Positions 40,132 through 52,700 of a stretch of DNA of 64,000 bases are shown here, one piece after another. The position numbers and the translations under genes are program-made. The stretch is from positions 682,001-746,000 of the forward strand of contig JAQGEQ010000363.1 in NCBI GenBank assembly GCA_034620365.1, given 5' to 3'. The notes beneath the pieces are model-generated. The model was not told the DNA's origin. It searched no databases and saw nothing but the letters and a program-made list of their open reading frames with translations. Each line of letters begins with the position of its first letter. Within the stretch, counting starts at the first letter, position 1. The DNA is from Pegea sp. RAD2-039. Lineage: Eukaryota; Chordata; Thaliacea; Salpida; Salpidae.

Positions 40132-43100
40132 GGTGATAGAAATAAAAATTGTGCAGTTAAAATTTATAGTAGAAGCAAAGAAAGGTGTTTGGTAGTATTT
40201 TAAAGAGTGATTGTAACATTCGCTTGTTAACCTGTTTTACTTTATTGAGAGCTTTGTTTTCATTATTTGCTGTTTAAATTATATGATTATCAATTGATCG
40301 GGTACTTTTTTTATTTCACGGCTTACTATGCATGAAAGCACGGCTAAATTATTTAGTTACTCTGATAAAAATACAGACTAAAGTTTAAATTGAATTTGAT
40401 TTTATTTTATTGAAAATTTTTCGAAGGTAACTTCGTTTTATTTTAAAGCAATCGTACCGTTTTAATAATAAGTCTAAATATGTCATAAGTAGTTAATTAC
40501 AGCCATCATAAATCATTTTTTATAAGGCTGTAAGTTCTGATTATACCGTACTTGAGTTACTTAAGCTGAACTGAGCCAAACTTTTCAGAGTGACTGTAGT
40601 CTTTTTATTTCCACCACATGCATCCTAATTATCATATAATAGATTTTTTACAGCTTCTGTTGACAGATTGCTGCCTTGTCTTCTATTTGATTTCTCATTT
40701 AAATTTCAATAAATTTATTGAGGTGTTTTACTGAGTTTTAGTTTGAGGAAGTAATTGCTTACTTTAAGTATTTTCAACATTTTCTTTGTTATGTTAGCGC
40801 GAAGCAACCAATTGGTTATTTTAATTAATCTGACCTAAGCTCAACAATACTTTCTTTGCATTTAAATTTGACTTTAGTTTTAAAAGGTCTCACATAATTT
40901 TCATTTTTTCTATTTAATGCTTCTCATAATTTTTAATGTTATTTCTAATTAACATTAACCATCTATTGCGTCTCAAATCAAATTTGAAATATTAAATTTT
41001 CTCATGAAACCTAATTCAATTGAAGAAGCAATTTAAATATAAACGGCAAAAGCATGATAAAGTGCAAAATTTATCTTATAAAATTTAGCTTAGCAGCTGA
41101 AACCGGCAAATATAGTATTAAACTAGACTCTTAGATTTCAGAGTCTTGTGTAGGACACTTGAAAAAGCATTAACATCTTGTGTGAATAAGACTGTTAAAA
41201 AGATGTTTTCAATATTGCGGTAAACGCCGCTCAGTCTTTTGTTTGCACAGACTTCACATATTGTTTATTGTCGCTTTATGCAACAAATTCATAACTCATC
41301 TCGAAGCAGCAATTGGTGCAGCTTGAGACCCCCTCTACTTGATGAATGATTTTGTTCTTGAGTCTTAAGCATTTGTGTGGTATTATCTGTTATAAAAAAT
41401 TGAGTTTGTTTAAAGTTTTATTGCGTAACATAAATTTCTTTTATGAAGACTACTGTAAAGCTCATAAACTATTAGCAATTTGCATTTAGATATGCTATTC
41501 ATGTAAATATTTTCTTTGCAAGTTGCTTTGAAAGAGTAATCAAAATGTTGATATCTTAGCAAAGGTAACTTCTTGGTTATAATTGAGTTTAAATTGTTAG
41601 CAACTTATTCACACAACTCATTTAGCCTCATTAGTCAAAAGCAAAAAAATGTAGAAAGTAAGGTTAAATACCAAGTTTGTAACACGAAAGTTTCTAAGAA
41701 AGTTGAATTTGTGTTACTGCGTATTAACACGCTTTACATTGCAAAGTAGTAACCGACTGTAACATCAGTAGGGAAATCCCGCAAAGTGTAACAAGCTCCG
41801 TACGTGCGATTTAACTTGTAGCTTTTTTCGTAGAAAACATTATTTATCTAAAGTCATGTACGTTTTGACAGACTAGTAATGAATTTATCCTTTGATTTAA
41901 CACGATTAGTGTTTGTTGATTTCTTTTTACTTTGGCTAAACAAAAACATTATAATAATTTTAATTGAGCTTACTCTAATTAGTTTTTAATTTACTGTAAA
42001 CGTTTTGTACCAATTAATAAAAAAATCTTCAAAAAGATTTTTGATAATCACATTTTAAATAACTTGAAAACATGTTTTCAGCGACCAAACCAAAAAATCG
42101 CTTTTTTACGGAAAGTTTCATACAAAAAAAACAGATAAAAATTGTCTTGCCTAAATATAGGTATAAAATACAAAGAATCTATTCATGACAACCAGCAAAC
42201 AACAATTCTTGATGATATACGAATGATAGGCTTTTATCACTTCTCTATCAATACAGCCAGCTCATATTTCTGCATTTACAAAAGTATTGGTTCATTTATA
42301 AACTTTTAAATTATGGTCTACTATTAACTAATTACACTTACGGTTAAAAAATGTTATATAAGTAAAATATCTGTACACTCATATTATAAAAAAACAAAAT
42401 TTGAACCTAATGTAAGTTTGTTTTGACATTGAAATAACACAAGTAGAGAATAACTTGCATACTTGCTGTCCATGAGAATCAATTTAAAACACAATACTTT
42501 CATTTTCTTTGTTTGTACTTCATTAAAAGTAATATTGAAAAGTAATCAAGTGATTTATGTATGTTATCTATCAACTTGTTAAAAAAGGTTTGATTACAAA
42601 TATAAGGTGTGGTAATCTATAATAGTAGCATAAAAAAATATTGAAGTTGTTTGAACTTTTAATGAGCTTTTTCATATGTTTCAATTTGAAAAAAGAACTG
42701 TTTGAAGAAAAATGGTTAAATTACAAAAACAATAAAGCTTAAAGTACGTGGGATCGTCATTTGTAAGTATCAAGCTTGTAAATAAACAAGTCATTTGCCT
42801 TTTGATTATTTTGAGCCAAGGATATTGTAGCAATTAGTCAGCAAACAATTGATTATGATTTCAGTTTAGATGGAACTCATAAACAGAAGTTTATTTCTTT
42901 TGACAATCTAAACTTACAATTCTGTTTTTTTTAAAGAGGTGTCTTGAAGATTAGTAATAGAGATACATCGCAAATAGATGATGATAAATCGACATCATCC
43001 TTTCATTAATCACTTTCAAATTTGTTCTTTCTACTTCTTCTACGTCAGACCCAACTTACTCTAGTGTTTAATTGGTAAATAGCAGCCCCTGTATAGAATG

Positions 43101-43414
43101 ACTTTTCCCAAGCGATAAGAAAGCGACAAATAGAATAGAAATATGACCTGTGCCTTATTAGTAACGCAATCCAGATTCTATTCGCTTAAGCATATTAAAA
43201 AAGTTTTATCTGTTTGATAACAATCAAAAATTACTGTTGACGTTTTATAGAAAAACTTATTTTTATCAGATTAATTCGATCATCTGTAAATCTTATTACA
43301 AATTAAATTAAAAATCTAAATTATATTAAAAAGAAATTAAATCTAACTTCAATATGCTGTAGGTTATGTAAAGTAGGTGTCTTAATATTAATTTTTACAA
43401 CAACCTGTGGAGTC
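40132..43414 (+). other. Upstream region of the TGF-beta gene
   Basis: About 3.3 kb before the start codon, with less AT-skewed patches at 41150-41340, 41740-41830 and 43040-43140 that look like proximal regulatory sequence. It includes a perfect kappaB-type palindrome (41771-41780) and ACGTCAGAC (43042-43050: CRE half plus SMAD-like CAGAC). I could not place a TATA box or a TSS with any certainty. Confidence 0.4.
41771..41780. promoter_or_regulatory. kappaB-type motif GGGAAATCCC
   Basis: Perfect match to the Rel/NF-kappaB consensus GGGRNWYYCC, about 1.6 kb upstream of the TGF-beta start codon, inside a GC-richer patch. A 10-mer like this is rare in such AT-rich sequence, but a single site is weak evidence of function. 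Confidence 0.3.
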
Positions 43415-43745
43415 ATGCAAGGAAATGTTCTTTTTATGTCGGTCACTATAATGTTGATTCTTAATGATTGTGTCGTTGGCAACTGCGGATTAACTTTTGA
43501 AAAGATGAAAGACCGACGTTTAAATGCAATAAAAGGTCAGATATTAAGCAAGTTGGGATTCAATAAGCTGCCCAGAAGTGCTCCTCGTGATCCTCCTCGA
43601 GAAGATGAGATTAAGCTGTATAATATCACAAGAGATTTTGTGAATGAACAAGCTCGTAAAAAACAAGGAAATTGTGAAATGTCGGATGATGATTGGTTTG
43701 CTCAAGACATCACCACTGTTTACAGCAACATTCCAGAAGACCATA
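43415..43745 (+). CDS. TGFB: TGF-beta exon 1: signal peptide and latency straitjacket
   Basis: 331 nt, leaves in phase 1 with donor GTAAGT. The ATG at 43415 precedes a hydrophobic run (VLFMSVTIMLIL), a probable signal peptide ending near Gly22. Cys24 sits where vertebrate LAP has the Cys that links to LTBP or GARP. RRLNAIKGQILSKLGF matches KRIEAIRGQILSKLRL of TGFB1; KLYNITRDFV and WFAQDITTVYS follow in the same order. An extra Cys87 is not typical. Antisense and shifted frames over this exon are shadows. Confidence 0.95.
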
Positions 43746-46700
43746 GTAAGTAGTTTATCTATTTCTAAACTCTTATGTTTGAAGTTATTTACATTTTTCA
43801 ACACCCAAATTAAAGATAATTTGTTTTGTATCTTTATAAAAGATCAAGGTCATTGCATGATTAAACAGGTGTTATACTTAACTCCTTAATTTGTGATTAA
43901 TTACATTATAGAATATATTTATTTAACAAAACTAAATCATAAACAATAAGTAATTTCAATCCTAGAGGCTGTTGTCTTTATAATGTTTAAATTTAATTGT
44001 GTAACTGTTGAGGTAATTACATGGTTGTTTTATAATAACGTGTTCTCATTATGTTAATACTGATAGACTGTGAAGTTTCTTAGGAGTTTAGTCATCGTAA
44101 GCTTAAAACATAAGTCTATACTTTTCACAAATTTACCTTTGTGTTTTTTAATTTATGCAACAATTTGGTAACAGAATTATATTATTCAAGTATCAGCAAA
44201 AAGGAAACAAACTATTTTATTTGAAGCTGTTGATTGATAAACAAACTTTTCTTTGTCTAGTAAAGATTTATTAATACTTTTTGCATATCTTCTGAAAGAA
44301 CTCAGAAATGTTACAGTGTTAAGCTAACCCATTAAAATATTTAGTATATTTAAAATCGACTTTAACTCAATTAAACCCGAACAGGATTGAAAATCACCGT
44401 TTTTATATCACTAACTTCCATCTGCAAATTGATTTGAAAATTACTTGAGAGAAAAAAGAAAAAAAAAAGAGAAATTTAACAGTTAGCTAGCAAGTTGCGA
44501 TCGAATTGCTTTTGATAAAGTAGCTATAGCTCCTCACGCTTCGGAGCTTTCGTTTATTTACCAAAGTTACTTTCAAACATATTCACATAGGACAAAATAC
44601 TGATGGTTGCCTAATTACTTGGCGTTTATAATACTGCTGAAGCATGCAATTGAATTGTTACTTCAATTATTTCGAAAGTAGTTCCTCGTAATTGTATAAA
44701 GTTAATTTTAAAGTTAATTAAAAAATACCTTGTGGTTCATACCCTACTTTCTATTCAATTTTTCAAATATAATCAGTATTTTGAATGATCTTTGCTGCTT
44801 ATTGAATGAGGGCTCAGTTTATTGCTCTGTCTCATTTAATTAGTTTTAATTAACCCGAGTAGTGACAGGAACAAACATTATGAACTTTTTTTTCATATTG
44901 AATCTCTATTCTTGACATGTGTCTTATTTTATTGGCTGAAACTATGATAAAAAATTAAAAGAAGTAGAATTAACACGGATGCCTTCATACTTGGCATACG
45001 TTTACCACATTTGTTACTTGGCTAAAATCCAAACTTAGCTACATAAGTCCTCAAAGAAACTTTATAATCATTGGGATAGAATTCAAACAATATGTTCATT
45101 GAATAAATTTTTTTTATTTGATACTAAATTATAACAATCAGCATTTTACATAATCTAAATTAAGCATGGCAATGATACAGAAAAAAATTAGAAGGATTTT
45201 TTTAAGCAAATCTATAAATTATGATTTTTAACATTTTAAACTAATTGTCTTCAATTTTTCATTTCAATTTGTAACCAATATAAATACAGAAGTATGTTTT
45301 TAAATGGATCTTTGCTATTACTTATATACTTTTAATTTCATGGCATCTATCTTCGTTTGTAGGTTTAAAACCTCTTGAGTATTTAACAAATATTTTCTAA
45401 CAAGGCTAAGCTGAACTTTACAATCAACTGTTCAGATCAGCAACTGTTTGTTAGAATAGAAATTCAACTAACCTTACTGGCGTGCTCCAAGCATAATTCA
45501 AGCTGACTTCATAAAACCTTTATACAAGCCGATGTTTGGTTAAATTTCGTTTATTTTTATGTCAACAACAACAAGACTACTAAAATTTAACAAATAGAGT
45601 TTACAAACAGAAAAATTAATTAAACTAAAACGTTATTCTTACAGAATAAATAATATCGATATTATAATTATTATACACAACTATTTTAAGCTCTTCTACT
45701 TGATATTATTTTTTAAACCAGTTTTGTAAAGAACTCATTCAAACTTTACTTGAATCATGGAACATATTTTCAAGAGCAATAAATCATTAATACCAACATC
45801 GAAAGTACTACAAGTGACTTTTCTAGTATTTGCAGGAGCAATACTAAATTATATATAGTTGCTTCTATACAAGATTGATGCTTTTGGAGCAAAGTTAGAA
45901 ATTAAATGACTAATATATAAAAGTGGTCTTAACTTCAAATTCAACTCAGACACACAAAACCACAAATAAGCTAGTCTCGTGACTAATTCAACTTTTTTTC
46001 AAATTTACAACTGACAGCAAAAAGACAATTTTTAGTAAGTTGTCTCTTCGTAAGTTTATATATATGCACACGTATATACTACCATATTATCTTTATAACA
46101 TCAGTAACAAACCCATTTTCCATATAAACCAGTGATTGCTAAAACCTTCTTCTAAAAGCTTCGTACTACAATTTATAAGAAATAGATTTTTCCAACTGTT
46201 TCCTGTATGATTTTGCTGGTTGTTTTACATCTGAGTTGTTCTTGAGAAAAAAAATAAATTTCATACAGACAGAATATTTGATGAAAAGTAAAGATATGAA
46301 AGTTATAAAATCAGATTTTAATCAAAAACTTTGAAATTACTCAACAAATGAATTATTTTATGATTGAGATAAATTGAGTAAGAGAAAAAACTTAACTTAA
46401 AGTATTTTCAACTCAATTTTGATAAACTTTAACAATATTTTTGAGGAAACTTAAGAATATTTAGTCGGCTCATAGAATCATACTAATCTGATATTACGCA
46501 AATATGGAGCACAAAATCGATCGAGCTTTCTTACACCACATGTAGTTAGTGTTACCAGGCTTTTAATAACCACAGCTCTTATAAACCTAGCTTTTTTAGT
46601 TAAAACTTTCAAATATTCCATTAAAACCAAATAAAATAAATTACCTCAAATACTCCGCTATCAAAATATTCCATTTAAAGTTTATTTTGTAAACCCCAAT

Positions 46701-49700
46701 CTAAGTTCAAACTTTAGCTTACTTTTTAATGAGCAAAATAAACAAATTTTTAATCGAAATATTTCATGATAACTTCCCACATGATCTTGTTTCAAATTAA
46801 AAGTTAGAAGTCAGCTGAATTTAATTCGTGTCTGAGAGAGTTTTTGATAAAAATCGTAAATTATTAAATCCGTTTAACCCGTATAAAACAAAATACTTTA
46901 AATATTAGTTTTAGAAATAAGTTAATTTAGTTTTGATAAAATCAAGATAAAATTTTTTAAAGATTAAAAGCAACATTTTATTTTACTATAGAAACTTTGA
47001 AGGAGTTCTCTAGTTAATTTGTTTTTCATTTTACTAATGCTTCTTGCAACAAAGCTTGATGCAAAAAAAGATGCTACTCAAGTTAATAAAAGCTTATGTT
47101 TCAAAGCATATAAAATAAATAACTATAAGAAAAACATTTGATATATAGCTTAGCCGTACAACTAGAAAACAAAACTATTTATTTTAATATTTGTTAAACT
47201 CTTATTAAACTTATTGACCAGATATTGTGTAAGTCTAAAAAAAATTGGCTGAAAGTTGAAAAAATCGTTGATATATTTCTTATAAACTGCATTTTTATGT
47301 TGTTTTAAACTGAAATTACTTTCTATCAACACAAAGTAAATTTTAAACTAAAATTGTATTTTCTTTAAATTATAGAAAAATAAAGCAATTTCATATTTTT
47401 TATTAAATATCTCAAAATCATCAATCAAATACCTTTATAAGAAAATCTATTTTGAGTTTGATGCCTACATATTTTATCTTTGTCAAGTGGAACAGTAGAA
47501 AATAATGGATTATGATAAATTTAAAACCATCTATCAACCACAGAATGATTCTGATGCAGCGGGAAAATTACTTATCAAAATTTTTAACCTAATTTGTATT
47601 AAAAAGAAGTGTACTCATTAAATTTGTGTGGTCGCCTAAACACAAACCTTATTATAGAAAATAGAAGTTTGAAACGCTAGACTAATCACAAATATTGTTG
47701 ATAGATTTTCTAACTTGTTAGAAGTAATTGTACCATAATTCTTTTTAAGCTGAAATATACTTAACAAATGAGTTGATTTTAGTATTATGTTTTAGCACTT
47801 CGAATTTAAGTCAAATATAAGTAACATTACTCAAGTAAACAAGTATCTTATAACAAATTTAAGTATTTCATGTTTCAGGATTCTGTTATAATGAAATTAT
47901 TTTTGTTTAAACAGATGATTACGAAGACGACAACGAAAATCAGGCAGAATACTTTCACTTTGATTTATCTTCGTATGAATTCGAAGCTGAGCAGGTTGTC
48001 AGTGCAACACTGAGACTACATCAAGTTAGAAAAGAAGGAGAAAGCCAAAACACAGAAGTAAGTTATATTATTTCCTCTTTAAATTGTTTTTATTTTTGCT
48101 CTATCAATTAAAAAAATAGAATAATTGAGTTGAATAAGAGTAAGTTGTATTATTTTATTTTTCTTGTAAACGATGTATTTTCATTCCACCTTAAGTACAA
48201 TTTAATGTCAACAAATTTCATGCAAAGCCCACAAATTATTCTAGTACGTCATAAAATAAACCTTCTAAGCTTATAGCTCTGCAAATATATGACTTCCACT
48301 TTTTCCGTCTGTACTTAACGGAACTTTCTTCAACAAATATTTATATAACTTACGTTTGAAGAGATATGCGTGTTATCAGTGTGCTTAAAATAAAAAGTTA
48401 CTTTGTTGTAACCTAACAATTTAAAATTCCCAAAAATCACTGTCAGTACAGTAGCCAATGGTAAATTCAAATCAAATGGCAAATCTTACATCTCAGATCT
48501 GCTAGTAGACGTCTTAGGGCTGTTCTTGCTATATTCTGATTATTTCTAAATATTTAGAGGAAAGAGTTTAAACTAAATAAAATCCTATTTAGTTTGTACA
48601 CAGCAGCATAAAATTTGTTGTCAAATCAAGAACAACTTCATTTGTAATTTTTTCAACAAATAACATAAATAAGAGAAAATCACGTTTGCTTAAAAACAAA
48701 GTAAAAATATAACCAAATTATTTTATAGCTGATAATTATTTTACTTGAAAACTTATTATTCTATAAAGATCATATTATTAATAAGGCTTTCAAAAACTTT
48801 AATTTTCCGATTATAAGATTTTTCACTGTTCGAATTTAAATGTATTTTTTTCACATAGAATGAAATCACCATTTTCAAGTATGCAATTAATTTCTTTAAA
48901 CAATCTTTTCCTTTGAGTATTATTAAAGTTTCAAAATGTTTTTTTCACAAAAAAGATCTTTTTAAATTTATTTTTTCAATGAAAAACATACTTTCAGAAA
49001 ATGCTTTTACAAACATAACTAAATCATCAAATCTATTTCCTCCCATATAAGAAAAATTTAGTATTAAGTTTGCCCTAACCCTAACCACAAAAAGTATAAG
49101 CTACTTACTGAATTTAATTGACAGTTAGACGCAATAATTGAAAATCAAACTTAGGTAAGAGTGATGGTGAATATAAGTTTGTTTGCTGCTGGTAAGCTGC
49201 AGAAAAACATTCAAAACTTTTAAGTATCTGCATACCAGTAAACATGTTGATTAACATCCAAATATCATTTACAGGTTATACTTAATGAAATATTAAGCGC
49301 CAATGAAGAAAACATTCTTGAAAAACGAACTCTGCATGCATTTACTGTCAATTTGCAACGGGAAGGCTGGCTTTCGCTTGATGTCACAGAAACTATAAAA
49401 CGATGGATTCGTTATCCAGGTAAATGCAAATGCTTGTTTTTGACTTCTGCAGTATCTAATTACGTCAGAAAAACTCATTCAAATGACAAAATTCAGGAAG
49501 TTGTTATACAAAGCACTTAATACAGAGTGTCAACATTTTTCTTTACCTTTACTTTAAATTCTTTTTTAATTTTATTTATTCAAACTCATACAATTTAAGC
49601 AGCATAGTTTGATATTGATTTATTTTTAACATTTCTATCTATATAACCTGCAAACATATTTATAAGAAATATGTATAAAATTCTAAACTCACATACACTC

Positions 49701-52700
49701 AAAAAAGTTTATTCAGAACTACTCCAAATAAACGTATTTTTAAGATATGATGTAACAAAATATATTCAACGAAACATTTCCAGAATTGAGAAAATTGAAT
49801 TTTTCAAAATAGTTTATGATATCAAAGACTGGTGTGTTCTTCATATGTTGGTATAAATTATTGTTGTTTCTTTTAAGACTATTCAAGCATAAGACAGTTC
49901 GAAAGTTAAATATGTAAGCTTCAAACTGGGCTCAAGTTTTGTTATAAACTGAACCACTGATAACTATTAAAACACAAAAATCATAGTTAGTGTTTAAGCT
50001 TTGAGTAAAATCTTCTAATCATCGAATAGTTTTTTATTCTAAGAAAAGTTTTATTTAAAATCCAATTTTTGTTTTATAGTAATAAAGATGTTAGCTTTGA
50101 TAACATGGTTCATATTAAATTATAATCAACTTCTTTTTATTTTAACTGCCAAAGAATACACCAAACAAAGGGAAACAGTTTTGAAAAATAACAAGAAAAT
50201 GGATAATAAATAAACATCATAAAATAAGTTGTTAAACTTTATTGAGTTTCTTTTGTTTACAATACTTGATATATATTATTAAAAGTTTGAAGATTTCAAA
50301 TAAGATATAAAAGCTTTTTTAAACTTCAATATCATTATGATAAAATATCGATGTCAAATTAGTTGTCAAAAACGATTAGATAACGTCAGCAATACGCATA
50401 CTATTGAATGATAAATATATAATGTTAATCTGGGCATGGTTGAACAGCTAGAAAGGTCACCAAGCAAATAAAGCTAAATGATGTCAATGTTTAAATACAG
50501 ACAAAAGAAAGTTGAGATGAGATGCTGATAGTTATTGAAATTAGGGTGTTATATTATTGACATTAAACAAGAACATCATTTTCGAAGATTGCTTCATTAA
50601 TTAATGCAGAGGACTTACATGTCCCAAATTGCATTTCAAAAAATGCTGTAAGCTGATTTCATTTGGAAATTATTAACAGTAAAAGAGGATAAAATTTCAA
50701 CTTCTTCAATCGTCAAAGCACTACGCAAACCTATGACGTTTGACCCCCATTCTTAAGTGAGTCACTAAAACCAGCTGTTCACGTTGGTTTGTCGGCGCTT
50801 ACAGACCCTATGAGGTCATTCATTGTGGCTTGATCACGTGACGTAACTTAATTCTCCGGACGCATTTTATTGGATGACGTAAATGAAAAATTATTTCCTT
50901 TGATGTAACAGTTTAGTTTTGAGAGCATTGAAATGAAGAGGGAGTAAGATTGCTGTTTCCTACTGGCTTCCTTACCATTTCTAATCTGGTTAAAATTATT
51001 AGAAAGAGCTTAAACTCCAATAAGTAAAATATGGAGACCCGACTGCATCTGTAAGCACTCAAACTTCATCAAGTTTTTATCCAATATTTACTGCTTTTAT
51101 TGGAAGAACTTTTTCAGATTTTATTTCAACTGTAAACCAATAAGTCAACTTTTTAGTAAACAAATCCTTCAGTTGAGTTTTTAATTTCTTTCAAGAAGTT
51201 TAGAATTATAAAATCTGAATAATAAATAATTTGATCAAGTTACATATGATAAGATCTTTTATTAATACCGATTTCGATAATTTAGTAAAAAAACTTTAAT
51301 TTTCAGCAATTTTAAAGAGTAGTCAAACCAAAGAATAACTAAATTCGATTTTCACTAATTACTGACAAATGATAAAAATATAAAACCGCTAAATACCTTA
51401 ATCAATTCAGTGTTTAGCATACAAGATATTTAGACATTATTGAAGTTGGTTTCTTTTAATGTTAGCGATACAAGTATATTCATGTGTGACAAAAAACAGC
51501 TGGTTGCTCTTGTAGTGTCATAAAGTAGTGTGCTCCCTAGAGATATGATCAGATCAGAACAAGAAAGCAACATTCAATGCAGGTGTCATTGATAAAGTAC
51601 AAAGAAGAGACGTGACACTTCAAATAAGCAAGATGGTGACCTGTCAGTTTCACTGTTACTTGTTTGAAGTCAGTTCCTTATAAAGTATCAGACAGAAACT
51701 TTTGAAGATGGGTGCAAGCAGCTATAAGGGGTTGATTAAGACAGAAGAATTTACTTATTTTCATTTGGTACTAAGATGTGTTAGTAAAGACAGTAGCTTT
51801 TTTATGTAGCCTAAGGCAGTTTTATTATTAAGAATTTTGTATAAGTAAAATTATTTTAAAAGCTAATTTCTAAGTATATTTTTAAGCAGTGTTTTACATA
51901 CACATGTTGCATTATGCTTACTATAACAGCCTAATACCTTTTTCATTTTTACTGCAACACTGTGGAAAACGTTATTTGATCAGATTTCAGTTGCTTTTTA
52001 ACTATCTGTTTTAATTGTAAATAAAAGAAGGTATTAGTTTGTTCCCAGTCATAAATGTATTAGATGTAGTTTGTCAAACATTTGATACTTGCTGTTTACT
52101 ACATGTAATTTTGTGAAATGGAAAAACAATTTTTAATCAAACTTTCTACTGTTAAGTTTCCACCCTGTAATGTAATCATCACAAACAACAATTAAGTTTC
52201 ACAAGTTGAATGAATACAAGATTGTTTAATATGTGTAGGCTTTGTAAAAAAGGTTGTATTGTTTAATTTTCTATAGTATCAAAATGAGGCGTTAATATAT
52301 ATCAAGCAAATCATAATAGTTGTTTTTTGTGAATAAAATCCGCATCACTCATCACTTTGATTAAATAGGTTCTTTATATCTTGTGCTGTGGTATTAGCTT
52401 ATGATTATGATTTCAAATAGCTAAAATTGTTTTAAGGCAAAATATCCAAAAAAAATTAAGTTTCATTGTACTAGTGAGCAAAAATTAGATATCTACTAAT
52501 TTGTTATGCTCTGTAAGCTTGCGTATGTTTAAGTAAATAATCTATTCGTGAAAAAGTTCAACAAATTGTGTATATTAGAAGATAAACTTATCAAATTTGT
52601 AATATCAATTTTTTACTATTTTGCACTTCAATTTTAATATTTATTTTCAGTTATAAAAATGTATTGATGATTTAAAGCACATTAGTCATAGTTTCAATTA

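Noticed and set aside
43544-43889. Antisense and frame-shifted open frames over TGF-beta exon 1
   Set aside because: Overlap the recognised exon and run into its intron; no independent support.
49073-49086. CCCTAACCCTAACC telomere-like repeat
   Set aside because: Just over two units inside an intron; expected by chance or as a tiny interstitial relic, not a telomere.
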